Below are positions 1-8,424 of a stretch of DNA of 64,000 bases, piece by piece; position 1 is the stretch's first letter, and each line of letters begins with the position of its first letter. Made by a program: the position numbers and the translations under genes. The notes under the pieces were generated by a model. It was not told the DNA's origin. It saw only the letters and a list, made by a program, of their open reading frames with translations, and made no database searches. The DNA is from Veillonellaceae bacterium (GTDB lineage Bacteria; Bacillota; Negativicutes; Veillonellales; Negativicoccaceae): NCBI GenBank assembly GCA_022771805.1, contig JALELM010000008.1, positions 1 to 64,000 of the forward strand, given 5' to 3'.

Positions 1-27
1 ATCTAATGCGTCTTTGATAGTAGGCAT
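1..27 (-). CDS. 5' end of a leftward gene, product unknown (partial)
   Basis: The first nine codons of a gene that runs off the left edge on the minus strand (Met-Pro-Thr-Ile-Lys-Asp-Ala-Leu-Asp). The start is supported by a strong ribosome binding site, GGAGGT on the minus strand at about 38-43, eight bases before the ATG, and by a near-consensus promoter at 67-95. It diverges from the XRE regulator gene at 154, so that regulator may control both directions (inference). Too little is present to name a product. Confidence 0.6.
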
Positions 28-66
28 ATCCAATTACCTCCTTCGGTGGTACTGTTTCTTACTATT

Positions 67-95
67 ATTATACGCTATTTCTCGTCAAAAATCAA
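67..95 (-). promoter_or_regulatory. Sigma-70-type promoter for the leftward gene
   Basis: On the minus strand there is TTGATT (90-95), a 17-bp spacer and TATAAT (67-72), placed correctly upstream of the leftward gene. It lies in the divergent spacer shared with the XRE gene at 154. No comparably good rightward promoter is visible in the same spacer; only TATAAA at 118-123 without a good -35. Confidence 0.6.
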
Positions 96-153
96 CCATT
101 TGTTGTGACAGAGCCATTATAAATAAAAGCAACAACTAATATGGAGGTGGCGT

Positions 154-390
154 ATGAAAGTTTGTTACGATAAGCTTTGGAAACTTTTAATAGATAAGAA
201 GATGAAAAAAACTGATTTAATCCGAGAAGCGAAGATAAGTTCTAATGTTTTGGCTAAAATGGGGAAAGAGGAGTCGGTGTCTTTGGAAAGTATCGGAAAG
301 ATATGTGCCATGTTAGGTTGCAATGTTGACGATATATTAGAATTTCGGTTGCCAGAGCAAATAGTAACCGACAGCGGAGATAAAAATTGA
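154..390 (+). CDS. XRE/Cro-type helix-turn-helix regulator
   Basis: A 78-residue protein made almost entirely of one Cro/CI-type helix-turn-helix domain: an N-terminal helix (about 5-15), a KKTDLIREAKIS turn region (about 18-30), then recognition and support helices ending in CAMLGCNVDDILEF (about 51-64). GGAGGT at 143-148 sets the ATG. The stop overlaps the start of the methyltransferase gene, so the two are co-transcribed. Small regulators of this kind commonly sit directly before DNA methyltransferase genes and act as control proteins for restriction-modification genes; that role here is inference from position. The DNA is AT-rich like the rest of the island. Confidence 0.85.
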   Translation: MKVCYDKLWKLLIDKKMKKTDLIREAKISSNVLAKMGKEESVSLESIGKICAMLGCNVDDILEFRLPEQIVTDSGDKN

Positions 391-2249
391 TGAGATATTT
401 AGGAAATAAAGAGTCGATATTGACTGAAATAAGTGATTTACTTGAATCACAAGGGCTATTAAAAGAAGGATATACATTTTTTGATGCTTTTTGTGGTTCT
501 GGTTCTGTGGCAGATTATTTTAAATCATATTATAATATCATTATAAATGACAATTTGACATGGTCTGTAAAATATGCAAAAGGTCGTGTTTGCGCCCCAG
601 TCTGTACTTTTGAAACATTGGGTTTTGATCCGTTTGAATACTTGAATTCAAATGAAAACATAGTTCAAGGCTTTATGTATAAGAACTATGCACCTACAGA
701 AAGTGCAAGAATGTACTTTACGCCGGAAAATGCTGGAAGAATAGATTATTTTCGAAAGCAAATCGAAGATTGGAAAAATGCTAATCTTCTTTTGGAAGAA
801 GAATACTGTTATTTACTTGCGTGTCTCATAGAATCCGTTTCTGATGTATCAAACACAGCAGGTGTTTATGGAGCATTTCTTAAGAAATGGGATTCAAGAG
901 CTACGAAAAAAATTATGTTCAACAAAGTTGATTTTCAACCTGAGAAGCATAAGTCGATAAGAACATATAATGCAAAAATTGAGGATATCATCGAAGAAAT
1001 AGAGTGTGACATTCTATATTTAGATCCTCCGTATACACAGAATCAGTATGGTACACAGTATCATCTGTTAGAAACGCTTGTGCTTGACGATAATCCTTCT
1101 ATTAGTAAAGTTACAGGTTCTCGAAGTACGGCACCTATGCGCTCTGATTGGTCAAAAGAATATAAGGCTAATATTTTGTTTGACCGTATTCTTGCGAAAA
1201 CAAAGGCAAAATACATTATTTTGAGCTATAATAATGATGGTTTTATGTCTAAGGAATACATTGAAGCGGCTATGAAACGCTATGGTAAACCGGAAACTTA
1301 CGTGTGCAAGAAAATAGCATATAAAAAATACAAAAACTGGAAATCTCAGAATGAGAATAAACATTTTGAATATCTTTTTTTTGTAGAGAAGAAGGAGATT
1401 TCTAATGTGATTTTTGAATGTCCGTTGAATTATATTGGTAGTAAAGCCAAGGTTATCCCAGATATTTTAAAATTCCAGCCAAGAAACTACGATACATTTA
1501 TAGATGCATTTGGTGGTGGATTTAATGTTGGAATCAATATTTGTACAGACAAAATAATATATAATGATTTGAATTATTTGGTTGCAAATTTGATTCAATC
1601 ATTTAGAGAATATGATACATACAACTATCTGCTTTATATAAAACGTATTATCAAAAAGTTTGGATTGGAAAAAGCAAATGGATCAGCGTATCTGGAAGCA
1701 AGAAGCTACTATAATTCTCTTCCGCCAGAAAAAAGAGATTCTAGATTACTATTTACCATTATTATGTATGGATTTCAGCAGCAGATACGATTTAACAGCC
1801 AACATGACTTCAATAATCCTGTAGGGATGCGATGGTTTAACGATAAGATTTTAGAAAAAATGATTAGTTTCTCAAGGAAGATAAAAGAGGGAAATTATGA
1901 GTTTTACTGTCAAAACTATAAAGAGTTAAGAAACCAAATGACCCAATCTTCTTTTGTATATTTTGATCCGCCGTATAATTTGACTACGGGCACGTACAAT
2001 GATGGGAAAAGAGGTTTTGCTGGGTGGAATAAAGAACTTGAAACGGAATTATTTACGTTTGCTGATGAATTGAATCAATCAGGTGTATCATTTATGTTAT
2101 CCTATGTGGTTGAACATAAGGGCGTAATCAATCAGGAATTGCTGGATTGGATAAATAAAAGAGGGTATCGTCTTATTCAGCTTGGTGACGTTATTGGAAT
2201 TTCTGGCAGTCGAAGAAAGGAGGTTTTGATTGTAAATTATGGAATATAG
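390..2249 (+). CDS. Fused double D12-class DNA adenine methyltransferase
   Basis: Two complete Dam/D12 N6-adenine methyltransferase domains in one chain of about 619 residues. Domain 1 has the AdoMet-binding motif DAFCGSGS near residues 32-39 and the catalytic DPPY near 212-215. Domain 2 restarts with NYIGSK near 347, has DAFGGG near 372-377 and DPPY near 526-529. Fusions of two D12 domains are known from M.FokI-type enzymes, where each half methylates one strand of an asymmetric site, so this is probably the protective enzyme of a type IIS-like system. The open frame begins with TTG at 387, but ATG at 390, overlapping the regulator stop, is preferred. The next gene overlaps its 3' end and encodes the probable endonuclease. 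The recognition sequence cannot be read from the protein. Confidence 0.88.
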   Translation: MRYLGNKESILTEISDLLESQGLLKEGYTFFDAFCGSGSVADYFKSYYNIIINDNLTWSVKYAKGRVCAPVCTFETLGFDPFEYLNSNENIVQGFMYKNYAPTESARMYFTPENAGRIDYFRKQIEDWKNANLLLEEEYCYLLACLIESVSDVSNTAGVYGAFLKKWDSRATKKIMFNKVDFQPEKHKSIRTYNAKIEDIIEEIECDILYLDPPYTQNQYGTQYHLLETLVLDDNPSISKVTGSRSTAPMRSDWSKEYKANILFDRILAKTKAKYIILSYNNDGFMSKEYIEAAMKRYGKPETYVCKKIAYKKYKNWKSQNENKHFEYLFFVEKKEISNVIFECPLNYIGSKAKVIPDILKFQPRNYDTFIDAFGGGFNVGINICTDKIIYNDLNYLVANLIQSFREYDTYNYLLYIKRIIKKFGLEKANGSAYLEARSYYNSLPPEKRDSRLLFTIIMYGFQQQIRFNSQHDFNNPVGMRWFNDKILEKMISFSRKIKEGNYEFYCQNYKELRNQMTQSSFVYFDPPYNLTTGTYNDGKRGFAGWNKELETELFTFADELNQSGVSFMLSYVVEHKGVINQELLDWINKRGYRLIQLGDVIGISGSRRKEVLIVNYGI

Positions 2250-2895
2250 AAATATACCGCATTTCGTGATTAAAGCTAATCTTCAAAAATCAAAAAATAC
2301 AGGTGTTTACTTTAGCGATGTTGTTACCCCGGAAGTACTGAGAGATGTTTGTTACCGAATTACGGGTCAAACAGATTTCACACATGAGTATGTTGACAAT
2401 GAATATCAAGACATGTTTTTGGAAAAATCATACAATAAAGGGCGTATGGCTATCATGCAGTATAAAGATATCGTTAGTTATATCAGTTTTTCAGAACTGG
2501 AAATCGGAGGGAGAAATTCCAGTGTTCAGAGTGTGCCGACTGCCTTCAATATGTATTATAGTAATTCGTACCCCAAAAAACGTTTGTATTATTACTTTTT
2601 AAATGTTTCAGGAAATGCAGAGACTGATTATCAGATTTTGATTTATCGTCTGATGAATACTATTGGATTTGAATTTCTGAATGCGAGCGAGAACTTGCTT
2701 ATGCGAATTCGGAGGTTTAATTCTGTTGAAGATATTATATTTAACAGAAAAATTAATGCGGGAAGAAACAGAAGTAATAATTCCACTTTTATTACTAAAG
2801 GACATGCGGGTGAAATTGAAATTTATGGAAAAACATATGGTGCCAACAAATATGAGACAAGTTTAATATGTTATGCATTGTCCAGCTTATGGTAA
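2239..2895 (+). pseudogene. N-terminal half of a probable type II restriction endonuclease, ended by an in-frame stop
   Basis: 218 residues starting at an ATG with AAAGGAGG (2216-2223) upstream and overlapping the end of the methyltransferase gene. The last readable part (GEIEIYGKTYGANKYETSL near 193-211) runs into TAA at 2893-2895. The same frame then stays open through 3441 and encodes an HNH nuclease domain. I read this as the N-terminal part of one roughly 400-residue endonuclease whose gene carries a nonsense mutation, although two separate polypeptides or a sequencing error are possible. I do not recognise the N-terminal domain by itself. Its position next to a double D12 methyltransferase suggests recognition or nuclease function in the same system. 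Confidence 0.7.
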
Positions 2896-3441
2896 CCGGG
2901 ACAGCATATCAAGCTTTATGAGGTACTAGAAGGTGATTTAAAAGAATTGCCTGAAGCAAGCTTAAATGTCATAAAACAAATGGGAATCATTGATGTTGTT
3001 CCGACTGATATGACACTTGAAAAGAGAATCTATGATGGCAAAGAGACTAGTCTACGTTCTCCTAGATATACTTACAATTTGTTTAATAAACTTGGGAATA
3101 AACATTGTGCTCTTTGTAATTGTGAAATTCCTGAACTGATTCAAGGTGCACATATTCTTCCGGTTGCGGCAATTAGGAGAATGAATTCGATTCCGCTTGA
3201 AAAGCGGTTGGAATTGGCGTTGGACGGAGATAATGGTTTATGGTTATGTGAAAATCATCATAAGATGTTTGATGAAGGAATGATCTCCTTCGATAATCAT
3301 GGTGCATTATTATTGAGGAATGGCATCGACCAGCGTCATATGAGATTTATTGATGAGACAACTAGGTATAAAGTTTTACCACCTGAATTTTTAACGGATA
3401 AATTTTTGTGGTATCTAGAACAAAGGAAACTCGTGGGATGA
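2896..3441 (+). pseudogene. C-terminal HNH nuclease half of the same endonuclease
   Basis: Same reading frame as the preceding fragment, directly after its TAA. It encodes a classic HNH (beta-beta-alpha metal) domain: CALCNCEI supplies the first Cys pair, GAHILP the first His, and NGLWLCENHHKMFDEG the Asn-His part with a further Cys. The only in-frame start after the stop is TTG at 2947, with no convincing ribosome binding site, so independent translation looks weak. HNH domains of this kind occur at the C-terminus of several type II restriction enzymes. If the stop is real, restriction is probably lost while modification is kept. The codon usage is AT-rich like its neighbours. Confidence 0.75.
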
Positions 3442-3666
3442 TACTATTCTATGTGAGAAAGTGGAAAAATAAATATAGAAACTATAAGATGAGCAAGTTC
3501 GTGAATTTACATAAAAGAAAGACACTTTTTTGCTCATTTATAGCATAAAAGAGATTATTTGCAGATGTTACTTGTTTTTGGAGGGATTAGTAATGAAAAG
3601 TGATAAATTCATAAACAAGATATAGATATCTGAGAAGTATTTAAATGAAGAAAGGATGTGATAAAT
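3442..3666 (+). other. AT-rich spacer before the NTPase gene
   Basis: About 220 bases between the endonuclease gene and the NTPase gene. It contains several short A/T-rich stretches that could serve as promoters but no pair good enough to assign, and no open frame of note. AAAGGA at about 3650-3655 is the ribosome binding site for the ATG at 3667. Confidence 0.4.
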
Positions 3667-6600
3667 ATGGCGGAAAGAACACATCATTTTGAACGATTAA
3701 CACCGATTGACAATATGGATTTGACTGTTTATGAAGAAGCGATAGATTATGCGTTTGATAATTCTGATATAAAGAATGTCGCTATTTCAGGTGCATACAG
3801 TGCAGGTAAAAGCAGCGTTTTGGCTTCATACAAGAAAAAACATAGTGAGTTGCACTTTCTGCATATTTCTCTCGCACGCTTCAAATCTCCAGAGCAAGAT
3901 GATGAGACGGAAGTAAAGGAATCTGTATTAGAGGGTAAGATTCTTAATCAACTGATACATCAAATTCCATCAGCAAGGATACCGCAGACCAATTTTAGAG
4001 TAAAGAAAAGAGTAAGTGCGAAAAGTGTTTTAAAGCCGACAATTGAAGTAGTTCTATTTTTTATTGCAGCTATTTATTTTACTTGTTTTGACATATGGAA
4101 AAGCTATGTAAATACTCTACCTAACAATTGGTTCAAATCTATATTAACACTATCCACACATCAATATGCTTTGATGGTAGACGGAATTTTAATGGTAACA
4201 TTGCTTTTATTTATCGTATATGGGTTAATGCGTGTGCAAAAAAACAAAAATGTTTTTCGTAAACTGAATTTGCAAGGAAATGAAATTGAGATTTTTGAGG
4301 AAAGCGATGATTCTTATTTTGATAAATATCTCAATGAAGTTTTGTATTTATTTGAGAATGCAGATGCGGATGTAATTGTATTTGAGGATATGGATCGTTT
4401 TAATGCAAACAGAATTTTTGAGCGACTTCGTGAAGTAAACACGCTTGCAAATATTCAACTTCAAAAAGAAGATAAAAAGGTTCTTCGCTTTTTTTACTTG
4501 TTGCGTGATGATATTTTTATATCCAAAGATAGGACAAAGTTTTTTGACTATATTGTTCCTGTCGTGCCTGTTGTTGATGGCTCCAATTCCTACGACCAGT
4601 TTATTTCTCATTTCAAAAAAGGAGGGATATTTGAGAAGTTTGATGAAAGTTTTCTGCAAGGCTTATCTTTATACATTGACGATATGCGTCTTTTGAAAAA
4701 CATCTACAATGAATTTGTGGTTTATTTTAACAGGCTGAATATTACAGAACTTGATTGTAATAAGATGCTTGCCATTATCGCATATAAAAACCTATTTCCA
4801 CGTGATTTTGCTGATTTACAGCTTAATCAAGGATTTGTATATACTCTTTTTGATAGTAAAGAATTATTCATTAAAGAAGAATCAGAAAACCTTTCTGAAA
4901 AAAATTCTGAAGTACTTCATAAAATCGAATTGGCTAAAAATGAACATCTTAAAACAATCAAAGAGTTGGATGCTGCATTTGAAGATAAAAAGTCGATTGA
5001 TTATTGGAATAGAAAACAAGAATTGAGTGCAGCTGATAAAAAGGATTATGCCGAACGAAAGCAAGCAATAGAGAACCGCTTAAATAATACTATTCCAGAT
5101 TTAGAGAGCGCAAAGTTATCACTGGAACAAGAATTGATTTTAACACAAAACAAACCTCTCTCGGATATTATTACAAGAGATAATATTAACAAAATATTCA
5201 GCATTACAAGTACAAATGAAATCGGGTATGTAACAGAGTTTAACGAGATAAAGAGTAGCGAATATTTTGATCTCTTAAAATATCTTATTCGCAATGGATA
5301 TATTGATGAAACTTATGCTGACTATATGACTTATTTTTACGAGAATAGTCTAAGCCGTGTTGATAAAACTTTCCTACGAAGTATAACCGATAAAAGAGCC
5401 AAAGAATATACCTATAAATTGAAAGAGCCAAAGTTAGTGGTTTCACGCCTTAGATTAGTGGATTTCGACCAAGAGGAAACTCTCAATTTTGACCTATTCA
5501 CATATTTGCTCCAGACTTCTCATATCGACTATACAGTAAGATTGATTAATCAACTAAAAGACACAAAGAATTTCAAATTTATAGGTGCTTATTTTGATAC
5601 AACAGTTGAATTGTCAGCCTATATTAAATACTTAAATATGAGTTGGTCAGAAGTATTTTCAATAGCCCTTAGCGAATGGCTACTGACCGAAAATCAAATA
5701 CGCAGATATTCGATTTGTTCTCTTTATTATTCTGACGACGATATTATTGAATTAGTCAATAAAGAAAACTGCTTATGTGACTATATTTCCAATGCACGTG
5801 ACTACCTTGCAATAGATAATCCTGACATTGATAGATTGATTCATTGTTTTACGCTGCTTGGAGTATGTTTCATAGGTTTTGACTACGCAGAACTAAACAA
5901 GGATTTGTTTCGTGCTGTTTATGAAAAATCTTTGTACGAAATCAATACAGAAAATCTGCAACTTATTCAAAGAGAAATCTTAGATGAAAAGAATGAGGCT
6001 GATTTTTTTCACAAGAATTACACGCTATTATATTCGCACCCTGATTCTGCAATAACGCAATATGTCAATCGGAATGTCAATGAGTATTTTGATGTTGTTT
6101 TGCAGATAAGCGGAGGAACTATTCTTGATGACGAAAAGGTAGTTGTTGCTATATTAAATAATTCTGATCTTACTATTGAGCATAAACAATCATATATTTC
6201 TGCTCTGCGAACAATCATTGCTTCTATAAAAGAGATTGAGGATAGTTCCTTATGGGTATCATTGCTAGATGCTGATATAGTACAGTATTCAGAGTATAAT
6301 ATTATGGATTGTTTTAATATTGTGAAGCTCAATGAAAGCGTCATTTCTTATATCAACAGATGTGATATTGATTTGAATTTTTCAAAAACGGAATATGATG
6401 AAGATACCAAAGAAAAACTATTCGATAGTGCGATTATATGCAATGATATCAATAATTCCAAGTACAAACAGATATTGGTGTCATTAGAGTTTTTTTATGA
6501 TAATTTTGATATCGCAGAGATTGCCGATGATAAGATCATTATCTTAATAGATACAGACATTATTAGAATGACAGCTGATAACTTGAAATTTATGCGTGAA

Positions 6601-7275
6601 AATTATTTAAACTTGAAATTTTATTTTATCCGTAAGAATATAGAAAAGTATATTGATATAATGGATGACGCTCTGTTTTCGCAGGAAGAATTGTTAGAGA
6701 TACTTATTTGGGACATTAGCGATGAACTAAAAATCCAATTGCTTGAATTTTCTAATAATGAAATTTCAATAATCGGGAAAAATTATTCTCCTGTTATATG
6801 TTTGCATATTCTTAATAATAATTTTTCGGAATCTGATTTATCGGAGTTGTTTTCATCATTTGAGCAATGGGATGGCTCTATCCAAGCAAAAATATTTGAT
6901 TATGCAGTGAAAAATATAGAAAGTATCATGGATAACCCAATCTCTGTTTCGGAGAAATTAAAAAATAATCTGCTCCATTCAGATAAGGTGAGTCGAGATA
7001 AAAAAATTGATTTCTTAATAGCAATAATGCCTGAGTTATGTAGGGATAGTATAAAAGAGATTCTTACCTTGCTTAACTTAATGGACTATCTCAAAATATT
7101 TGATACTCGCAGTAGACCCAAGTTTGAAATCAATGATGAAAATGAAAAACTACTTACTGCTTTCAAAGAAAACAATTTGATTGATTCTTATCAAGAAAAT
7201 CCTGAAAAGGAGGGCTATTACAAAATTATCAGATTTAAACCGGCAATGAAGACGTTGCCTCAAGAACTATTGTAA
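3667..7275 (+). CDS. Large membrane-anchored YobI-like P-loop NTPase
   Basis: About 1,202 residues. The N-terminal part reads as a YobI/KAP-like P-loop ATPase: Walker A GAYSAGKSS near residues 42-50 and Walker B VIVFEDMDR near 236-244. Two hydrophobic segments lie between them, about 127-143 (VVLFFIAAIYF) and 170-188 (MVTLLLFIVYGL), which would insert the NTPase in the inner membrane. A charged, coiled-coil-like stretch follows (about 400-500), then a long helical C-terminal region with no motif I recognise. The open frame begins with GTG at 3658, but AAAGGA is then only two bases away; ATG at 3667 has normal spacing. Membrane KAP-type NTPases are frequent in anti-phage islands, and the restriction genes next door make a defence role plausible (inference). 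No partner gene follows it. Confidence 0.75.
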   Translation: MAERTHHFERLTPIDNMDLTVYEEAIDYAFDNSDIKNVAISGAYSAGKSSVLASYKKKHSELHFLHISLARFKSPEQDDETEVKESVLEGKILNQLIHQIPSARIPQTNFRVKKRVSAKSVLKPTIEVVLFFIAAIYFTCFDIWKSYVNTLPNNWFKSILTLSTHQYALMVDGILMVTLLLFIVYGLMRVQKNKNVFRKLNLQGNEIEIFEESDDSYFDKYLNEVLYLFENADADVIVFEDMDRFNANRIFERLREVNTLANIQLQKEDKKVLRFFYLLRDDIFISKDRTKFFDYIVPVVPVVDGSNSYDQFISHFKKGGIFEKFDESFLQGLSLYIDDMRLLKNIYNEFVVYFNRLNITELDCNKMLAIIAYKNLFPRDFADLQLNQGFVYTLFDSKELFIKEESENLSEKNSEVLHKIELAKNEHLKTIKELDAAFEDKKSIDYWNRKQELSAADKKDYAERKQAIENRLNNTIPDLESAKLSLEQELILTQNKPLSDIITRDNINKIFSITSTNEIGYVTEFNEIKSSEYFDLLKYLIRNGYIDETYADYMTYFYENSLSRVDKTFLRSITDKRAKEYTYKLKEPKLVVSRLRLVDFDQEETLNFDLFTYLLQTSHIDYTVRLINQLKDTKNFKFIGAYFDTTVELSAYIKYLNMSWSEVFSIALSEWLLTENQIRRYSICSLYYSDDDIIELVNKENCLCDYISNARDYLAIDNPDIDRLIHCFTLLGVCFIGFDYAELNKDLFRAVYEKSLYEINTENLQLIQREILDEKNEADFFHKNYTLLYSHPDSAITQYVNRNVNEYFDVVLQISGGTILDDEKVVVAILNNSDLTIEHKQSYISALRTIIASIKEIEDSSLWVSLLDADIVQYSEYNIMDCFNIVKLNESVISYINRCDIDLNFSKTEYDEDTKEKLFDSAIICNDINNSKYKQILVSLEFFYDNFDIAEIADDKIIILIDTDIIRMTADNLKFMRENYLNLKFYFIRKNIEKYIDIMDDALFSQEELLEILIWDISDELKIQLLEFSNNEISIIGKNYSPVICLHILNNNFSESDLSELFSSFEQWDGSIQAKIFDYAVKNIESIMDNPISVSEKLKNNLLHSDKVSRDKKIDFLIAIMPELCRDSIKEILTLLNLMDYLKIFDTRSRPKFEINDENEKLLTAFKENNLIDSYQENPEKEGYYKIIRFKPAMKTLPQELL

Positions 7276-7716
7276 TTTGTGATTCACTCAAGAACGGAGA
7301 AAAGAAAGTATGGCTACAAAAAGATGATATTTTCTTAAAATGTAGCGAGCAAAGTATGTTTTTAGAGATTGATTTTCTAAGCAGAAACGCTTATAATTTG
7401 AATCGGAACATATTGCTATTATCCACAGTTATAGAGTATGTGTTATCAATGCCGATAACAAAATGATAACATTAGCTCGTATAGGCAGGATAATATGGAT
7501 AAATCAAATAATCAAAAGAATTACAAACATGACAACAAATAATCTCTAAACAAAATTGATTAGTAATTGTCGAGTGGGAGTGAGGGGAGAAATTGCTGCT
7601 GCGGGATCGTGGTGTGTGGCGAAGGTAGACGGTATCAGATTGTCACGTAGTGGTGACGAAATGTGTATTGAGTGTTGAGCAGATCGGGTGCGATCGGAGA
7701 AAAAGGAGGCGGAGTC
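7276..7716 (+). other. Right edge of the AT-rich island
   Basis: About 440 bases without a supported gene. The first 280 remain AT-rich; a start-less frame (about 7244-7466) includes the readable stretch ICDSLKNGEKKVWLQKDD and may be the tail of a lost gene. Composition changes abruptly near 7,560 from AT-rich to G-rich, marking the island boundary. I see no tRNA, integrase or clear attachment repeat at this edge. AAGGAGG at about 7703-7709 belongs to the next gene. Confidence 0.55.
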
Positions 7717-7998
7717 ATGGTTCGTATTGTGTATGAGCCGCAGGATACGCGGGCGGCGGCGTATGACGGCAATCGGGAGGTCGGGAAATGCACGTATTCC
7801 GAGTCCGAGGCGTTGTGGATTATTGATCACACGTTCGTCGACGATGCGTACAACGGGCAGGGGATTGCCGGGCGTCTGGTGGCGGAGTTGGTAGATCAGG
7901 CGAGGGACGCAGGGGTCAAGATTGTGCCGCTCTGTCCGTTCGCCGTGAAAGAGTTTGACAACAAAGAGGAATATGCCGATGTGCGGCATAGCAAATAA
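7717..7998 (+). CDS. Small GNAT-family N-acetyltransferase (COG2388/YjdJ-like)
   Basis: 93 residues, the usual size of the minimal GNAT proteins. The acetyl-CoA-binding loop is recognisable: HTFVDDAYNGQGIAGRLV, matching the Q/RxxGxG/A pattern, followed by the helix VAELVDQARDAG and IVPLCPFAVKEF, typical of the YjdJ/Gtcn subfamily, which ends with a tyrosine-rich tail. The open frame extends further 5', but ATG at 7717 has AAGGAGG at proper spacing and gives the family start MVRIVYEP. The substrate is unknown. It is the first backbone gene right of the AT-rich island and is transcribed alone. Confidence 0.85.
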   Translation: MVRIVYEPQDTRAAAYDGNREVGKCTYSESEALWIIDHTFVDDAYNGQGIAGRLVAELVDQARDAGVKIVPLCPFAVKEFDNKEEYADVRHSK

Positions 7999-8043
7999 GT
8001 CGACGGAAAGCGGCTCCTTGCGAGTCGTTTTTTGTTTGCCGGA

Positions 8044-8080
8044 AATGTGGCGGTTCGTTGCTACGGACGGCGCAGTTCTT
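8044..8080 (+). repeat. 37-bp imperfect direct repeat, copy 1
   Basis: Matches 8180-8216 at 34 of 37 positions by eye, with the core TGCTACGGACGGCGC identical. The copies are 136 bp apart, start to start, in noncoding DNA. They may be a decayed tandem duplication of spacer sequence. Confidence 0.7.
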
Positions 8081-8179
8081 TCCGGATTTGTGCCGGTTGT
8101 GCCGTCACGGGCGGAACAATTTTCACGAGGCGGCGGGAACACGGCGCGGCGTGTGGAGTTCGTGTTGAACGAGTGCGGG

Positions 8180-8216
8180 AATGTGGCGGCTCGGTGCTAC
8201 GGACGGCGCGGTTCTT
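8180..8216 (+). repeat. 37-bp imperfect direct repeat, copy 2
   Basis: Second copy of the repeat at 8044-8080, differing at three positions and sharing the core TGCTACGGACGGCGC. Confidence 0.7.
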
Positions 8217-8372
8217 GCGAAAATGCGGTGGCGAGTGTCATTCGCGCTGTGGGCGGTGTGTGTCATTCGTGCGGGAAAATTTTTCGCGTGGCGGTGGTAC
8301 GTGCGGGCGGGGATTTTTTCGTGCGGCGAGGGATGTGCACCTTGCTTTGCCGTCGCGGATTTGCCGCTGACG

Positions 8373-8381
8373 TGCTATAAT
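8373..8381 (+). promoter_or_regulatory. Extended -10 promoter for ppaC
   Basis: TGCTATAAT at 8373-8381 is a perfect extended -10 element (TGnTATAAT) about 44 bases upstream of the ppaC start. There is no good -35, as is usual for extended -10 promoters. Confidence 0.55.
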
Positions 8382-8424
8382 GGGGCATATAAGATATATT
8401 ACATATGCCGATAGAGGTGAAATT

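Larger units (their letters stand above)
7999..8375 (+). other. G-rich noncoding spacer with an internal repeat
   Basis: A strand-asymmetric, G- and GT-rich spacer of nearly 380 bases between the GNAT gene and ppaC. Several open frames cross it, but they lack ribosome binding sites and protein-like composition. It contains two copies of an imperfect 37-bp repeat (8044-8080 and 8180-8216). No RNA family is recognisable. The ppaC promoter is at its 3' end. Confidence 0.5.

Noticed and set aside
7244-7466. Start-less frame after the YobI-like gene with protein-like residues
   Set aside because: No start codon or ribosome binding site before a late ATG; could be a gene tail but cannot be supported as a gene.
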